64,000 bases of DNA from Methanomassiliicoccaceae archaeon (GTDB taxonomy: Archaea; Thermoplasmatota; Thermoplasmata; Methanomassiliicoccales; Methanomethylophilaceae): NCBI GenBank assembly GCA_003555025.1, contig PWHV01000035.1, forward strand, positions 1 to 64,000, in the 5' to 3' direction. Position numbers and translations under genes: made by a program. This document shows positions 27,894 to 36,634 of this stretch, piece by piece. Position 1 is the first letter of the stretch. Each line of letters starts with the position of its first letter. The notes under the pieces were generated by a model. That model made no database searches and was not told the origin of the DNA. It saw only the letters and a list, made by a program, of their open reading frames with translations.

Positions 27894-28328
27894 TCACCCC
27901 GTCTCGCCGAAGGCCAAGGACTGGGCGAGGTCCGCGGCGGAGCGGTGCAGGCCGCGGGCGCGCTCCAGCGCGGCGGAGCTCGCCGCCAGGCAACGGGTGC
28001 AGCGCCTCCTCCTCCGCTCGGGCGCCGGCGGTTCCGGAGGAAGGTCGGGGAACGCCGCTCTCGCCCTGCGCAGCAGCTCCCCCGGCGAAGACGGGCAGCC
28101 GGAGCATGACCTCTGCCGCGGGGGTTCGGGGAAGGAGAGTGCGCCCAGGACCAGGGAGAGCTCCTTCAGCACCATGACGGCATCGCCGCGGACGGCGCGG
28201 TCCACGTCCCGGCGCATAAGAACAGACTCGGCGGCATGCTGGCCAGCGAGGGATTCGACGGCGCAGAGAAGGCAGGCCCTGCTGCTGGGAGAGGCCTCCT
28301 CTCCGCAGTCGCCGCATTCGATTATCAA
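27894..28328 (-). CDS. cysteine-rich protein upstream of the Tad ATPase, unknown
   Basis: Unrecognised protein of about 145 residues with an N-terminal zinc-knuckle pair (CGDCGEEASPSSRACLLCAVE), a second pair later (RSCSGCPSSP, then RRCTRCLAASS), and Ala/Arg-rich helices. The TTG start has GGGGAG upstream and places the first knuckle at the N terminus; an ATG 24 codons earlier is possible but reads into less ordered sequence. It ends four bases before the ATPase start, so it belongs to the same transcript. A regulatory or assembly role in the pilus unit is inference. Confidence 0.55.
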   Translation of the reverse strand: MIIECGDCGEEASPSSRACLLCAVESLAGQHAAESVLMRRDVDRAVRGDAVMVLKELSLVLGALSFPEPPRQRSCSGCPSSPGELLRRARAAFPDLPPEPPAPERRRRRCTRCLAASSAALERARGLHRSAADLAQSLAFGETG

Positions 28329-28484
28329 CGTCTCCCCTTGTGCCCTGGTCCGTTTCGGTACATTGACATTTCTTCTAACCGACCGCCGCATGGCCGTCAT
28401 CAGCCCTCCGGGGGTTTAAGCGTCGATGGGCTGGATGCAGACTACCTGCGATACGGTTAATAGACGCCCCCTCGTTGCGGTTCC

Positions 28485-30365
28485 GTGGAGCTCCTCCTTC
28501 CCGCCGGTTCCCCCGAATCCTTGGCCGCCGCCATCGACGGCGGCGCCGACTCCGTGTACATGGGCGGCAGCCGTTTCGGCGCCCGCGCCCAGGCCGCCAA
28601 TTTCAGCGAGGGGCAGCTACGCTCCGCCATCGGGCTCCTCCACTCGCATGGGTTGAAGGGATATGTGACCGTGAACACCCTCGTCAAGGACGCGGAGATG
28701 GCCGACGCGCTCTCCTACGTGTCCTTTCTGGAGGAGATAGGCGCCGACGCCGTGATAGTGCAGGACAAAGGGCTTCTGCAGGAGCTGCAGGGTTTCAAGG
28801 TCCCGCTGCACGCCTCCACGCAGATGGGGGTCCACAACCTCGAGGGGGTGCAATGGGCCGAGGACAACCGCATCTCCCGGGTCATACTCGCCCGGGAGCT
28901 CTCCTTGGAGGAGATAGAGTCCATATCCTCCCGCAGCAGCATGGAGCTGGAGGTCTTCGTCCACGGAGCGCTGTGCTACTCAGTGTCCGGGCAATGCCTG
29001 TTCTCCAGCATCCTCGGCGGGCGCAGCGGCAACCGCGGCGCCTGCGCGCAGCCCTGCCGCAAAAGCTACCACCTCGGCGCCGAGAAGGGCCACCTGCTCA
29101 GCACCGCTGACCTCGAATGCCTCGACCTCCTACCTCGGCTCCGGGACGCGGGCGTCGCTTCGGTCAAGGTCGAGGGCAGGATGAGGTCGCCCCTCTATGT
29201 GAACCTGGCCGCGAGGGCCTATTCGGCGGCCATTAGGAGGATGGAGGCCGGCGGGCCGCCGGCCGACAGCAGGGACCTGGAGCTTCTGAGGACTGTTTTC
29301 AACCGTGGGCACGGCCCTGGACATCTCCTCGGCGGGCCGGTGCGCAAGACCGACCACGCTGACCACCGCGGGCTTTTCCTGGGGGAGCATCGTTTCGTTG
29401 ACGGCCGCGCCCGCATAGAGGGCCTGCGCCCCGGTGACGGAATAACGCTGTTCCGCGATGGCAAGGCGGGAGGTTTCAGCGTCGCGGGGGAGGAAGCCAA
29501 TGCCCCCTTCCCTCTCGCCGACGGGGCATATGACGTCTACAGGACGCACGATGCCGCGTTCGGGACGCTCTCCCTTCCCTCCATTGACTTGGACGACGGC
29601 CCTGTGCGCCTTCCGCGGGCGGAGCCGGCGCCCTCCCCCCGCGAAAGGGCGCCGCGGAGGGGCGAGCTATCGGTCTATCTCAGCTCGTTGCGCTCCGTGG
29701 ACGCGGTGATCGACATCTGCGACCGAGTATACTTCGAGCACAACCGCCATCATCAGGAGGCGGCGGAGGCCTGCGCCGCGGCGGGCAGGGAGTGCGTCGC
29801 CATAATGCCGAGGTTCACCCCTGAGGTGCCTGACATGCCCTCCGGGCCGCTGATGGTGCATGACCCCGGGCAGGCGCGGAGGCACGCCGACAGGACGCTT
29901 TACGGCTCCCACCACCTCAATATGTTCAACGGCAGCTTCCCCCAGGCCTTCCATCAGCAGACCGTTTCCCCCGAGCTCTCCGCCCACGAGCTACAGGGGC
30001 TGCTGAGACGCTACCGGGGGAGGGCGGAGCTGATGGTGTTCGGACGCATAGAGCTGATGCTGGCCCGCGACCCCGGCCTGCCGGAGGGCACGCTGGTGGA
30101 TGAGAAGGGCTTCCGTTTCCCGGTCAACGTCTCCCAAGGCAGCGCGAGGATAATGAACTCCGCCGACCTGGTGTTGCTGGAGCAACTGGAGGACCTTGAC
30201 CGCATGGGGGTCGATTCCCACGGCATCGATCTGCGCCGCCGCCCCCATGACCTCTGCCGCAAGGTGGTGGAGATCTTCTCGCAGCGGGACCTCGACCGCC
30301 GGCGCGAGCTACGCAAGCTATGCGGCAAGGTCACGTACGGACACCATCTCCGCGGCGTAGCATAG
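28485..30365 (+). CDS. peptidase U32 family protein with DUF3656-like C-terminal region
   Basis: U32 proteins of the YhbU/RlhA type act in tRNA or rRNA hydroxylation rather than proteolysis in the studied cases. Seen: LLLPAGSPESLAAAIDGGADSVYMG at the N terminus, then VFVHGALCYSVSGQCLFSS, GNRGACAQPCR (cysteines for an iron-sulfur cluster) and SVKVEGRMRSPLYV, all family hallmarks, in a 626-residue protein with a long C-terminal extension as in RlhA-like members. The GTG start codon fits the conserved N terminus exactly. Divergent from the Tad operon. The substrate RNA in this organism is not known; the U32 call is firm. Confidence 0.9.
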   Translation: MELLLPAGSPESLAAAIDGGADSVYMGGSRFGARAQAANFSEGQLRSAIGLLHSHGLKGYVTVNTLVKDAEMADALSYVSFLEEIGADAVIVQDKGLLQELQGFKVPLHASTQMGVHNLEGVQWAEDNRISRVILARELSLEEIESISSRSSMELEVFVHGALCYSVSGQCLFSSILGGRSGNRGACAQPCRKSYHLGAEKGHLLSTADLECLDLLPRLRDAGVASVKVEGRMRSPLYVNLAARAYSAAIRRMEAGGPPADSRDLELLRTVFNRGHGPGHLLGGPVRKTDHADHRGLFLGEHRFVDGRARIEGLRPGDGITLFRDGKAGGFSVAGEEANAPFPLADGAYDVYRTHDAAFGTLSLPSIDLDDGPVRLPRAEPAPSPRERAPRRGELSVYLSSLRSVDAVIDICDRVYFEHNRHHQEAAEACAAAGRECVAIMPRFTPEVPDMPSGPLMVHDPGQARRHADRTLYGSHHLNMFNGSFPQAFHQQTVSPELSAHELQGLLRRYRGRAELMVFGRIELMLARDPGLPEGTLVDEKGFRFPVNVSQGSARIMNSADLVLLEQLEDLDRMGVDSHGIDLRRRPHDLCRKVVEIFSQRDLDRRRELRKLCGKVTYGHHLRGVA

Positions 30366-30409
30366 ATGCAGACGTTCCGTTGAACTATCACTGACCGTCT
30401 TCACGCACC

Positions 30410-30808
30410 ATGATCGGGGGCAAGTCCGCGGAGGCCGGCTTCGTGGGGGCCATGGCCGCGGTGCTGGTCATATCCGCCGGCACCCTACTCTTCGTCCAGG
30501 GCATCCCGGACGGGGACCGGACGGAGGAAACGTCCTGCCCCCTGGAGCTGGTTGAGGGCATGGAGCTGACGCATCATCCCTCGGCGCATGAGCTCGAGGG
30601 ATGGATGAACGCCACCCTGCACGAGCATGGGTTGAGCGCGATCGGCATCGAGCTGAGGCCCCTGCTGCCGTTCGGTGAGAGGATCGCGCTTCTCGTCGGT
30701 GAACCATCGGGGATGAACCGGGGAGCGGTGTCCAACGTCATGCTCGACAACGACAAGGGGGAGTCCCTTCCATACGCGTTGACCGTGAGGGTGTGGGAGG
30801 ATGGATGA
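30410..30808 (+). CDS. pseudopilin-like small exported protein 1
   Basis: 132 residues with one N-terminal hydrophobic segment right after a short charged start (MIGGKSAEAGFVGAMAAVLVISAG), followed by an extracytoplasmic acidic domain without recognised motifs. That layout resembles archaeal type IV pilin-like or pilus-accessory proteins, which sit in the same loci as Tad-type ATPase/platform genes. Eight bases overlap the next gene, so both are translated together. No processing site is certain. Assignment rests on shape and neighbourhood. Confidence 0.5.
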   Translation: MIGGKSAEAGFVGAMAAVLVISAGTLLFVQGIPDGDRTEETSCPLELVEGMELTHHPSAHELEGWMNATLHEHGLSAIGIELRPLLPFGERIALLVGEPSGMNRGAVSNVMLDNDKGESLPYALTVRVWEDG

Positions 30809-31247
30809 CCGGCGGGGTATAGCCAACATGGCCGATGCGGCAATGTTCCTGGTGATAATGACCGCGGTGGGGGCGATGCTCTTCGTGGCCCCCCTGTCGC
30901 AGCACGAGGGCCCCGACGCTGAAGCCGCTCACGACATCCTCGTCTCCACCGAGATACGCATCGACCGCCTGAGCGAGGGGGGGTACGGCTCACTTCCTCT
31001 GCATGAGCTGCTGCTCCTCGCCCATGAACGGGGAGGGGAGGCCTGGAACCGCACTGTGGACATCGCCGAGGGGCTCCTCGCCGAGCTGACGCCCGATGGC
31101 CACCTGGCATCGTGGAGCCTCGGATGCGCCGGCGATGAGGTGGCGATCGGGGACGGGAATCCCGGCGATTCGGTGAGCGTGCGGAGCGTCCCCTCTTCGG
31201 TCCTGGGGGAGGAGGCGGTCCTCACCCTGATGATCTCCATGGCTTAA
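30801..31247 (+). CDS. pseudopilin-like small exported protein 2
   Basis: 148 residues: short basic start (MDDRRGIANMADAAMF), one hydrophobic segment (LVIMTAVGAMLFVAPL), then an extracytoplasmic domain with many charged helices and a single Cys (SLGCAGD). An RRG before the hydrophobic part resembles a prepilin-type processing site. It overlaps the preceding gene by eight bases and its last four bases overlap the end of the convergent apgM. As with its partner, a role in pilus assembly is a context-based guess. Confidence 0.5.
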   Translation: MDDRRGIANMADAAMFLVIMTAVGAMLFVAPLSQHEGPDAEAAHDILVSTEIRIDRLSEGGYGSLPLHELLLLAHERGGEAWNRTVDIAEGLLAELTPDGHLASWSLGCAGDEVAIGDGNPGDSVSVRSVPSSVLGEEAVLTLMISMA

Positions 31248-32491
31248 GCGCCGAACTTCTCCGAGCGGTTGGCGAGGTCCATGAGGATGGGCATCAGGTG
31301 CTTCCCCGATATCCTCCCCAGCCTCCCTTTGCCGCAGGCGGCCTCGTTGTATTCCTCGGTGCCGTCCCGCACCACGTGCCGGGAGTGGATGGTCAGCGGC
31401 ACCGGGTCCCCGGAATGGTCGCCCACGGAGACCGGGGTGCTGTGGTCGGCGGTCAGGGCTATGACCACGTCCTCGGGCAGACGCTCGCGGATGAGGGCGA
31501 ACATGCGGTCCATCCTCTCTATCATCTCAACTTTTTGGTCGGCGAGGCTGTCATGGCCGCTGATGTCGGCGGCCTTGACATTGAGTATGACGAAGTCGTG
31601 GTCCTCGAGCGCATCCAAGGCGATCTCCGCCTTGCGCTCCATGTCGGTGGAGAGGCCGCCGGTGCAGCAGTCGGGAAGGTCCAGGACCTTCAGGCCGCAT
31701 ACCTGGCATATCCCTCTTATCATGCCCACGCCGGCGACGCAGGCGGCGCTCATCCCCGTCCTATCGGGGAACGAGTCGATATCGGGGAATGTCCCGGCCC
31801 CGCGGGGGAGCAGTATGTTGGCCGGGGGCTTCCCTTCCGCCCTCCGGGCCTCGTTCACCGGATGGCTGTCGAGGACCTTATGGCTCATTCTGACGAACCT
31901 GTTCACCGTCATGGCGGTGAACTCCGCATCAGGTGTCAGGGGTTTGCTTTCCCACACCGGTCCCAGCCCGTGGGGGTCGACATCGCTCACATCGGAGCTG
32001 AGGCTCTGCCCTCGCAGTATCAGCGCCGCCCGGTGCTCGGTGCCCTTGGCGACTATCGCCTCCACCCCGCTGAACTCCAGGCCCTGCATGGCATCCAGGA
32101 GCTCGTCGGTCTCTGGCTCGGCGATCCGTCCCGCCCGGCGGTCGATGACGTTCATGTCCTCGTCGACGGTGGCGAAGTTGCAGCGGAAGGCCACGTCCCC
32201 CTTCTTCCCCACCAGGCCGATGCCGGCGGCCTCGAAGGGCCCCCGGCCGGCGTAGACCTCGTAAGGGTCGTACCCCAGGAGGGCGAGGTGGGCGGTGTCG
32301 CTGCCCGGCCTCACCCCGGGAGATATCACGTCCATTATCCCCGATGAGCCGTTGCGGGCGAACCAGTCCAGGTTGGGGGTCCTCGCCTTCTGCAGCGGCG
32401 TTCGGGCGGAGAACTCCGGCACCGCCCGGTCCCCGAGGCCGTCCATTACCACCATCAACACTCTGCCCGTGCTGGCCATGGGCTCACTCAC
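31244..32491 (-). CDS. apgM: cofactor-independent phosphoglycerate mutase, archaeal type
   Basis: Interconverts 2- and 3-phosphoglycerate in glycolysis/gluconeogenesis without 2,3-bisphosphoglycerate. Seen: alkaline-phosphatase-superfamily metal and nucleophile motifs VVMDGLGDR (Asp), PGSDTAHLALLG (nucleophile Ser), VDPHGLGPVW, LNVKAADISGHD and LTADHSTPVSVGDHSGDPVP (His/Asp metal ligands). 415 residues is usual. The ATG start has the coding frame of the downstream flavoprotein gene ending eight bases inside it, so the two overlap and are likely co-transcribed. Confidence 0.92.
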   Translation of the reverse strand: MSEPMASTGRVLMVVMDGLGDRAVPEFSARTPLQKARTPNLDWFARNGSSGIMDVISPGVRPGSDTAHLALLGYDPYEVYAGRGPFEAAGIGLVGKKGDVAFRCNFATVDEDMNVIDRRAGRIAEPETDELLDAMQGLEFSGVEAIVAKGTEHRAALILRGQSLSSDVSDVDPHGLGPVWESKPLTPDAEFTAMTVNRFVRMSHKVLDSHPVNEARRAEGKPPANILLPRGAGTFPDIDSFPDRTGMSAACVAGVGMIRGICQVCGLKVLDLPDCCTGGLSTDMERKAEIALDALEDHDFVILNVKAADISGHDSLADQKVEMIERMDRMFALIRERLPEDVVIALTADHSTPVSVGDHSGDPVPLTIHSRHVVRDGTEEYNEAACGKGRLGRISGKHLMPILMDLANRSEKFGA

Positions 32492-33065
32492 CGATCCTCT
32501 TCAGCAGCCAGGCGATGTTCTCCCCCAATCGTCGCATGGTGGCCTTTCCCTCCTCGTCGCCGGCGTGGTCGCCGGGCGCCTTGCCGACCCCCATTGTCCA
32601 GTAGGTCGAGCCGGCCACGAACATGTCGCTGATGGTGAAGAAATGGTTTATGCTGTCCAGGGTGTTGAGGGCGCCGGAGCGGCGGTGCACCGCGATCCCC
32701 GCCCCCACCTTGCGGGAGAACATCTGACCGTTGGAGCGCGATACGTAACCTGCCCGGTCGATCAGCGCTTTGGCCTCGGCGGTCAGGTCGCCGAAGTACG
32801 TCGGCGAGCCGATGATGATGGCGTCGGCGTTCTCCATCTTCGAGATGCAGCTGTTGATGATGTCGTCATCGTACTTGCAGAGCCCGTCCTTGCGCTCGCG
32901 GCAGACGCCGCAGGCCTGGCAGCCTCTGATCAGCCTTCCTCCGACCTGCACCGTCTCCGTCTCTATCCCCTCCTCGCGCAGGACCTCCATGGCCGCGGCG
33001 ATGAAGCCGGCGGTGTTCCCGTCCTCGCGGGGGCTGCAGTTGAACGCTAGCGCTTTCATTTCCAT
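32484..33065 (-). CDS. NADPH-dependent FMN reductase-like iron-sulfur flavoprotein
   Basis: Flavodoxin-fold electron carrier of about 193 residues. Seen: FNCSPREDGNT (phosphate loop), GCQACGVCRERKDGLC (cysteine cluster of the iron-sulfur flavoprotein type), IIIGSPTYFGDLTAEAKALIDR and a C-terminal GGT..W-like motif YWTMGVGK. Members move electrons from ferredoxin or reduce quinones; the physiological partner is unknown. Two ATG codons at the N terminus are possible. A TATA element shared with the divergent kinase gene lies close by. Followed by apgM with an eight-base overlap. Confidence 0.85.
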   Translation of the reverse strand: MEMKALAFNCSPREDGNTAGFIAAAMEVLREEGIETETVQVGGRLIRGCQACGVCRERKDGLCKYDDDIINSCISKMENADAIIIGSPTYFGDLTAEAKALIDRAGYVSRSNGQMFSRKVGAGIAVHRRSGALNTLDSINHFFTISDMFVAGSTYWTMGVGKAPGDHAGDEEGKATMRRLGENIAWLLKRIGE

Positions 33066-33088
33066 CACTGCTTTAGACAATCATAAAG

Positions 33089-33107
33089 CGATTATATTAT
33101 ATCTGTC
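33089..33107. promoter_or_regulatory. bidirectional promoter between flavoprotein and histidine kinase 1
   Basis: The element CGATTATATTATATCTGTC contains a symmetrical TATA core usable on both strands. It is about 30-45 bases from the start of each divergent gene. A closely similar element, CGATTGTATTATATGTCC, precedes histidine kinase 2, so the shared flank may be an activator or operator site. Confidence 0.55.
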
Positions 33108-33132
33108 AAAAAAGTTCTGTCCGATTGAGTAT

Positions 33133-34779
33133 ATGGCCGTTCTAGCCCTGACCCTGGCATTGGTGGTGTGGATGCTGGGGTTCCTGTACCTTTCGATGAG
33201 AGCCCCCTCGATGCAATTGGCGGTGCCGGTGAGGCTGCTGTTCGCCGGCACGGCTCTGAGCGGGTTCACCTTCGCCATGGAGCTTCTGTTCGATGAATTC
33301 GCCTGGATGATGTTCTGGGGTGTGATGCACTACATCGGCCTGGGGCTGCTGCTCATCGGCCTGGGGCTGCTTCTGTTGAACTATATGGGCTGGGTGGACG
33401 GTTGGGACCGCCGCTCCCTGTTGCTGTCATCCATCGTCCCCCTGTTGATACTCGTTCTGATGGCCTCCGACCCCTGGCACGGCATATATTACGCCCGCAT
33501 CGAAACAGGGTATCTCGCTGGTTACAGCTACTTGGAGACCGAAAGGGCGTGGGGGTTCATCCTGACCGTCGGTTACATCGTCTTCCTCTGCATAGCGGTC
33601 CTCGCTCGGATCGGCATGATCCTACTGGGCGCCGCGAGGTCAAACCTCCCGCACATGGCCGTCATGGCGATGGCCATAGCGATATCCCTGGTCCTCTCCT
33701 TCCTCCCGAACCCCATAGCTCTCATCCCGATCGCGCTGTTGGCAATGACAACATTCTCGCTGATGGCCCCGCCCATCTATCTTGTGACCTTCAAGGGCGG
33801 GCTTTCCTTGCAGGCCCTGAGCTACCGCCAGGTGCTCGACCTCTCACCGGACGTCAAGCTCATCATCGACGACGACGGCCAGGTCATCTACAGCAACCAG
33901 CGAGCCAAGGACGTACTCGGCGACCCTCCCCTTATACCTGACAGGGTGGAGTGGTTCTTGCAGAAGCGGGGGAGGGGTTATTCCGTGGAGGAGGTGGACG
34001 TCCTTACGAACGGGGAGCTGAAACATTACGGCTTCGACGCCCTCCCCCTCGCCTCGCGCAACGGCGTCTATCAAGGCATCATGCTGTCGATGAGGGACAT
34101 CACCCGGGAGGTCCGCATAAGGAAAGAGGTGCAGCTTGCGAACGAGAAGCTGAAGCTGATGTCCAGCATATCGCGGCACGACATGCTCAACCAGCTCACG
34201 GTGATCAGCGGCTCGGTCTATCTACTGGAGGAGATCCTCGAGGACGAGACGGCGGAGAGGATGATCAGCTCGCTGCAGCGGGCAGTGGACAATATGAACC
34301 GCCAGCTGGCATTCATGCGCGACTACGAGAGGCTGGGCGCCGCCGAGCCGCAATGGATATCCTTGCCCCGTGCTGTGGAGCAGGCGGCGGAATCCCAGGA
34401 GCTCGATGGCATCGAGCTCGCCCTGGAGGTAGACGATGTAGAGGTCTTCGCCGACCCCATGCTCGTCAAGGTCTTCTCCAACCTCATACACAACACACTG
34501 CTCCACGGGGAGGATGTCGGCGGCATAGGCATAAGCACCGAAGAGAGCGGGAAGCGCCTGCGGGCGATCTACCGCGACGATGGCGGAGGCATACCGGCGG
34601 AGTACCGCGATGGGCTGTTCGGCAAGGGCGTCGGCAGGAACAGCGGCCTGGGCCTCTTCCTGTCCCGCAACATACTGGAGCTGACCGGCCTCAGCATATG
34701 GGAGCAGGGTGGAAGCGGCGCGGGCGCCGAGTTCGTCATCGAGGTCCCTCCCGAGAAATGGCGTAGGGCGGGCCATTGA
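33133..34779 (+). CDS. membrane sensor histidine kinase with N-terminal 7TM domain (first of a tandem pair)
   Basis: Sensor kinase of 548 residues. Seen: seven hydrophobic helices in residues 1-220 containing SDPWHGIYYARIETGYLAG, typical of the HisKA_7TM sensing module; a PAS domain (about 225-340, LSPDVKLIIDDDGQVIYSNQRA); a histidine box SSISRHDMLNQL (about 345-356); N box NLIHNTLLHG; G boxes DDGGGIP and GLGLFLSRNILE. Start ATG lies about 35 bases after a TATA core. No response regulator is encoded nearby, so partner and target are unknown. Forms a tandem with a paralogue directly downstream. Confidence 0.88.
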   Translation: MAVLALTLALVVWMLGFLYLSMRAPSMQLAVPVRLLFAGTALSGFTFAMELLFDEFAWMMFWGVMHYIGLGLLLIGLGLLLLNYMGWVDGWDRRSLLLSSIVPLLILVLMASDPWHGIYYARIETGYLAGYSYLETERAWGFILTVGYIVFLCIAVLARIGMILLGAARSNLPHMAVMAMAIAISLVLSFLPNPIALIPIALLAMTTFSLMAPPIYLVTFKGGLSLQALSYRQVLDLSPDVKLIIDDDGQVIYSNQRAKDVLGDPPLIPDRVEWFLQKRGRGYSVEEVDVLTNGELKHYGFDALPLASRNGVYQGIMLSMRDITREVRIRKEVQLANEKLKLMSSISRHDMLNQLTVISGSVYLLEEILEDETAERMISSLQRAVDNMNRQLAFMRDYERLGAAEPQWISLPRAVEQAAESQELDGIELALEVDDVEVFADPMLVKVFSNLIHNTLLHGEDVGGIGISTEESGKRLRAIYRDDGGGIPAEYRDGLFGKGVGRNSGLGLFLSRNILELTGLSIWEQGGSGAGAEFVIEVPPEKWRRAGH

Positions 34780-34821
34780 CACACTCCCTCTCGCCCCTGC
34801 TTCTTGAAATAATATTCCCCC

Positions 34822-34839
34822 CGATTGTATTATATGTCC
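34822..34839 (+). promoter_or_regulatory. promoter of histidine kinase 2, similar to that of kinase 1
   Basis: CGATTGTATTATATGTCC matches the element before kinase 1 in 16 of about 18 positions allowing one gap. Its TATA core is about 25 bases before the ATG, giving a leaderless transcript. The repeated flanks around the TATA suggest a common regulator, possibly autoregulation. Confidence 0.5.
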
Positions 34840-34855
34840 ATTTTAAGATGACTAG

Positions 34856-36514
34856 ATGAGCATGATCGTACCCGTCCTTCTTTTCGCCATAGCTGCTTAC
34901 GCAGCGCTGTTTCTTTACAGCTCCCTCAAGCGGGCCGGGAAACCTTTGGCCAAACCGATATCCGCGTTCTTCGCCGGTCTCGTCGTCGTGTCCTTCGGCT
35001 TCTCGATGCAGCTGTTGGCGGACGAGAGGGGCGCGATGCTTTTCTGGAACTTCTTCGACCACATCGGCTTCGCCCTGCTGCTTCTGGCCCTCGGATGGCT
35101 GCTGTACTGCTATGTGATGGGGGGCTCCACCTTGGAGCCGCGGTACGCCGCCCTTATAGCGGCGGTCCCGGCGGCGATGCTGGTGATGGTGGCCTCCGAC
35201 CCGTGGCACGGTCTGTACTTCTCCGCTCTGGTTGAGACCCGGTTCCTCTCCTACAGCTATCTGCAGATAGGGCCCTCCTACGGGTTCGCGGCGGTGGTGA
35301 TCTATGCTTTCGCGCTGCTGTCGGGGATACTGTTCCAGATATTCAGGACCCTGACGGGCGCCATCGAGGCCAACCTCGCCCACATGACCACCCTCGCCGT
35401 CTCGGTCATCGCCGCCATGATCATCTCCGCGATCACCTCGCCTATCCTCTCGGTCCCGCAGACGCTCATAGAGACGGCCGTGCTCGCCGCCGTCGCCTAT
35501 CCCGTATACCGCGTGACCTTCGGGAAAGGGGTGATGCTCTGGAGCCTCAGCTTCAAAGAGGTTTTGGACATATCAACGGACATAAAGCTCATCGTCGACG
35601 ATGATTGGAACATGCTTTACTCCAACCAGCTGGCGCGCAGCATCCTCGACCTCGACCAAGGGGTCCCGGGCCGGATCACGGATGCCATTTCCGACGGCAC
35701 CGGTAACTCGTTTCAGGAGCTGACCATCGAGGCGAACGGAGAGGAGAGGGTGTTCAGCTTCGAGTCCCTGCCCCTGTTAAACCGAGCGGGGAGCCGATAC
35801 GGAACCATGGTCACCATGAAGGACATCACCGAGGAGTGGTCGCTGCGGGAGGCCCTGGAGGAGGCCAACGAGAAGATAAGATTGATGTCCAGCATATCCC
35901 GGCACGACATGCTGAACCAGTTGTCGGTGGTGACCGGCAGCAGCTACATGCTGGAGGAGATCTCCGAGGGCGATGAGAGGGCCAAACGGTTGGTGGACTC
36001 CGTGAACAGGGCCGCGGACTCCATCCACCGTCAGCTGATGTTCATGCGCGACTACGAGATGCTGGGCACCTCGTCGCCGGAATGGATACCGCTGCGGAGC
36101 ACGATCGAGACCGTGCTGAGCGATCACCATCTGGAGGGCATCGAGGCGGTGGTGGACACGGGAGACCACGAGATTTTGGCCGACCCGCTGGTGGAGAAGG
36201 TCTTCTACAACCTGGTGCACAACAGCCTGGCCCACGGCGAGGGGCTGGAAATGATCTCCTTCAGCTCAACGCGGGCAGACGGGAGGCTGGAGATCCATTA
36301 CCGTGACGACGGCGGAGGCATCGATCCCCGCTTCCGGGAGCAGCTTTTCGACAAAGGGGTGGGAAGGAACAGCGGTCTGGGCCTCTTCCTTTCCAAGAGC
36401 ATCCTCGAGGCCACGGGGATGACGATCGACGAGGAGGGGGCGCAAGGCGAAGGGGTGCACTTCGTCATCAGGGTCCCCGAGGGCGGTTTCCGCATTGGAC
36501 CGGGCCAGCAGTGA
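34856..36514 (+). CDS. membrane sensor histidine kinase with N-terminal 7TM domain (second of a tandem pair)
   Basis: Paralogue of the preceding kinase, 552 residues, same domain order: 7TM module (1-220, with SDPWHGLYFSALVETRFLSYSY), PAS-like region (STDIKLIVDDDWNMLYSNQLA), histidine box SSISRHDMLNQL, N box NLVHNSLAHG, G boxes DDGGGIDP and GLGLFLSKSIL. Differs mainly in the extracytoplasmic loops and PAS ligand pocket. The neighbouring ablA-ablB osmolyte genes are on the same strand but have their own promoter. A role in osmosensing is a contextual guess only. Confidence 0.88.
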   Translation: MSMIVPVLLFAIAAYAALFLYSSLKRAGKPLAKPISAFFAGLVVVSFGFSMQLLADERGAMLFWNFFDHIGFALLLLALGWLLYCYVMGGSTLEPRYAALIAAVPAAMLVMVASDPWHGLYFSALVETRFLSYSYLQIGPSYGFAAVVIYAFALLSGILFQIFRTLTGAIEANLAHMTTLAVSVIAAMIISAITSPILSVPQTLIETAVLAAVAYPVYRVTFGKGVMLWSLSFKEVLDISTDIKLIVDDDWNMLYSNQLARSILDLDQGVPGRITDAISDGTGNSFQELTIEANGEERVFSFESLPLLNRAGSRYGTMVTMKDITEEWSLREALEEANEKIRLMSSISRHDMLNQLSVVTGSSYMLEEISEGDERAKRLVDSVNRAADSIHRQLMFMRDYEMLGTSSPEWIPLRSTIETVLSDHHLEGIEAVVDTGDHEILADPLVEKVFYNLVHNSLAHGEGLEMISFSSTRADGRLEIHYRDDGGGIDPRFREQLFDKGVGRNSGLGLFLSKSILEATGMTIDEEGAQGEGVHFVIRVPEGGFRIGPGQQ

Positions 36515-36534
36515 TGACCCCTACATGGCAATGG

Positions 36535-36613
36535 TTTTATACGTCCTTCCACTTAGAAAGCGATGACACGACGCGGAGCCTATGGCATAACATTACGCTG
36601 CAAGGCCTCCGCG
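36535..36613 (+). promoter_or_regulatory. ablA promoter with leader hairpin
   Basis: TTTTATA at 36535-36541 is the TATA core. In the 5' leader CGCGGAGCC (36572-36580) pairs with GGCCTCCGCG (36604-36613), making a stem of about nine bases with a 23-base loop directly ahead of the start codon. Such a leader structure could affect translation or transcript stability; no known riboswitch class was recognised. Confidence 0.5.
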
Positions 36614-36634
36614 ACCTTCCTTTGAAGTGATCCC

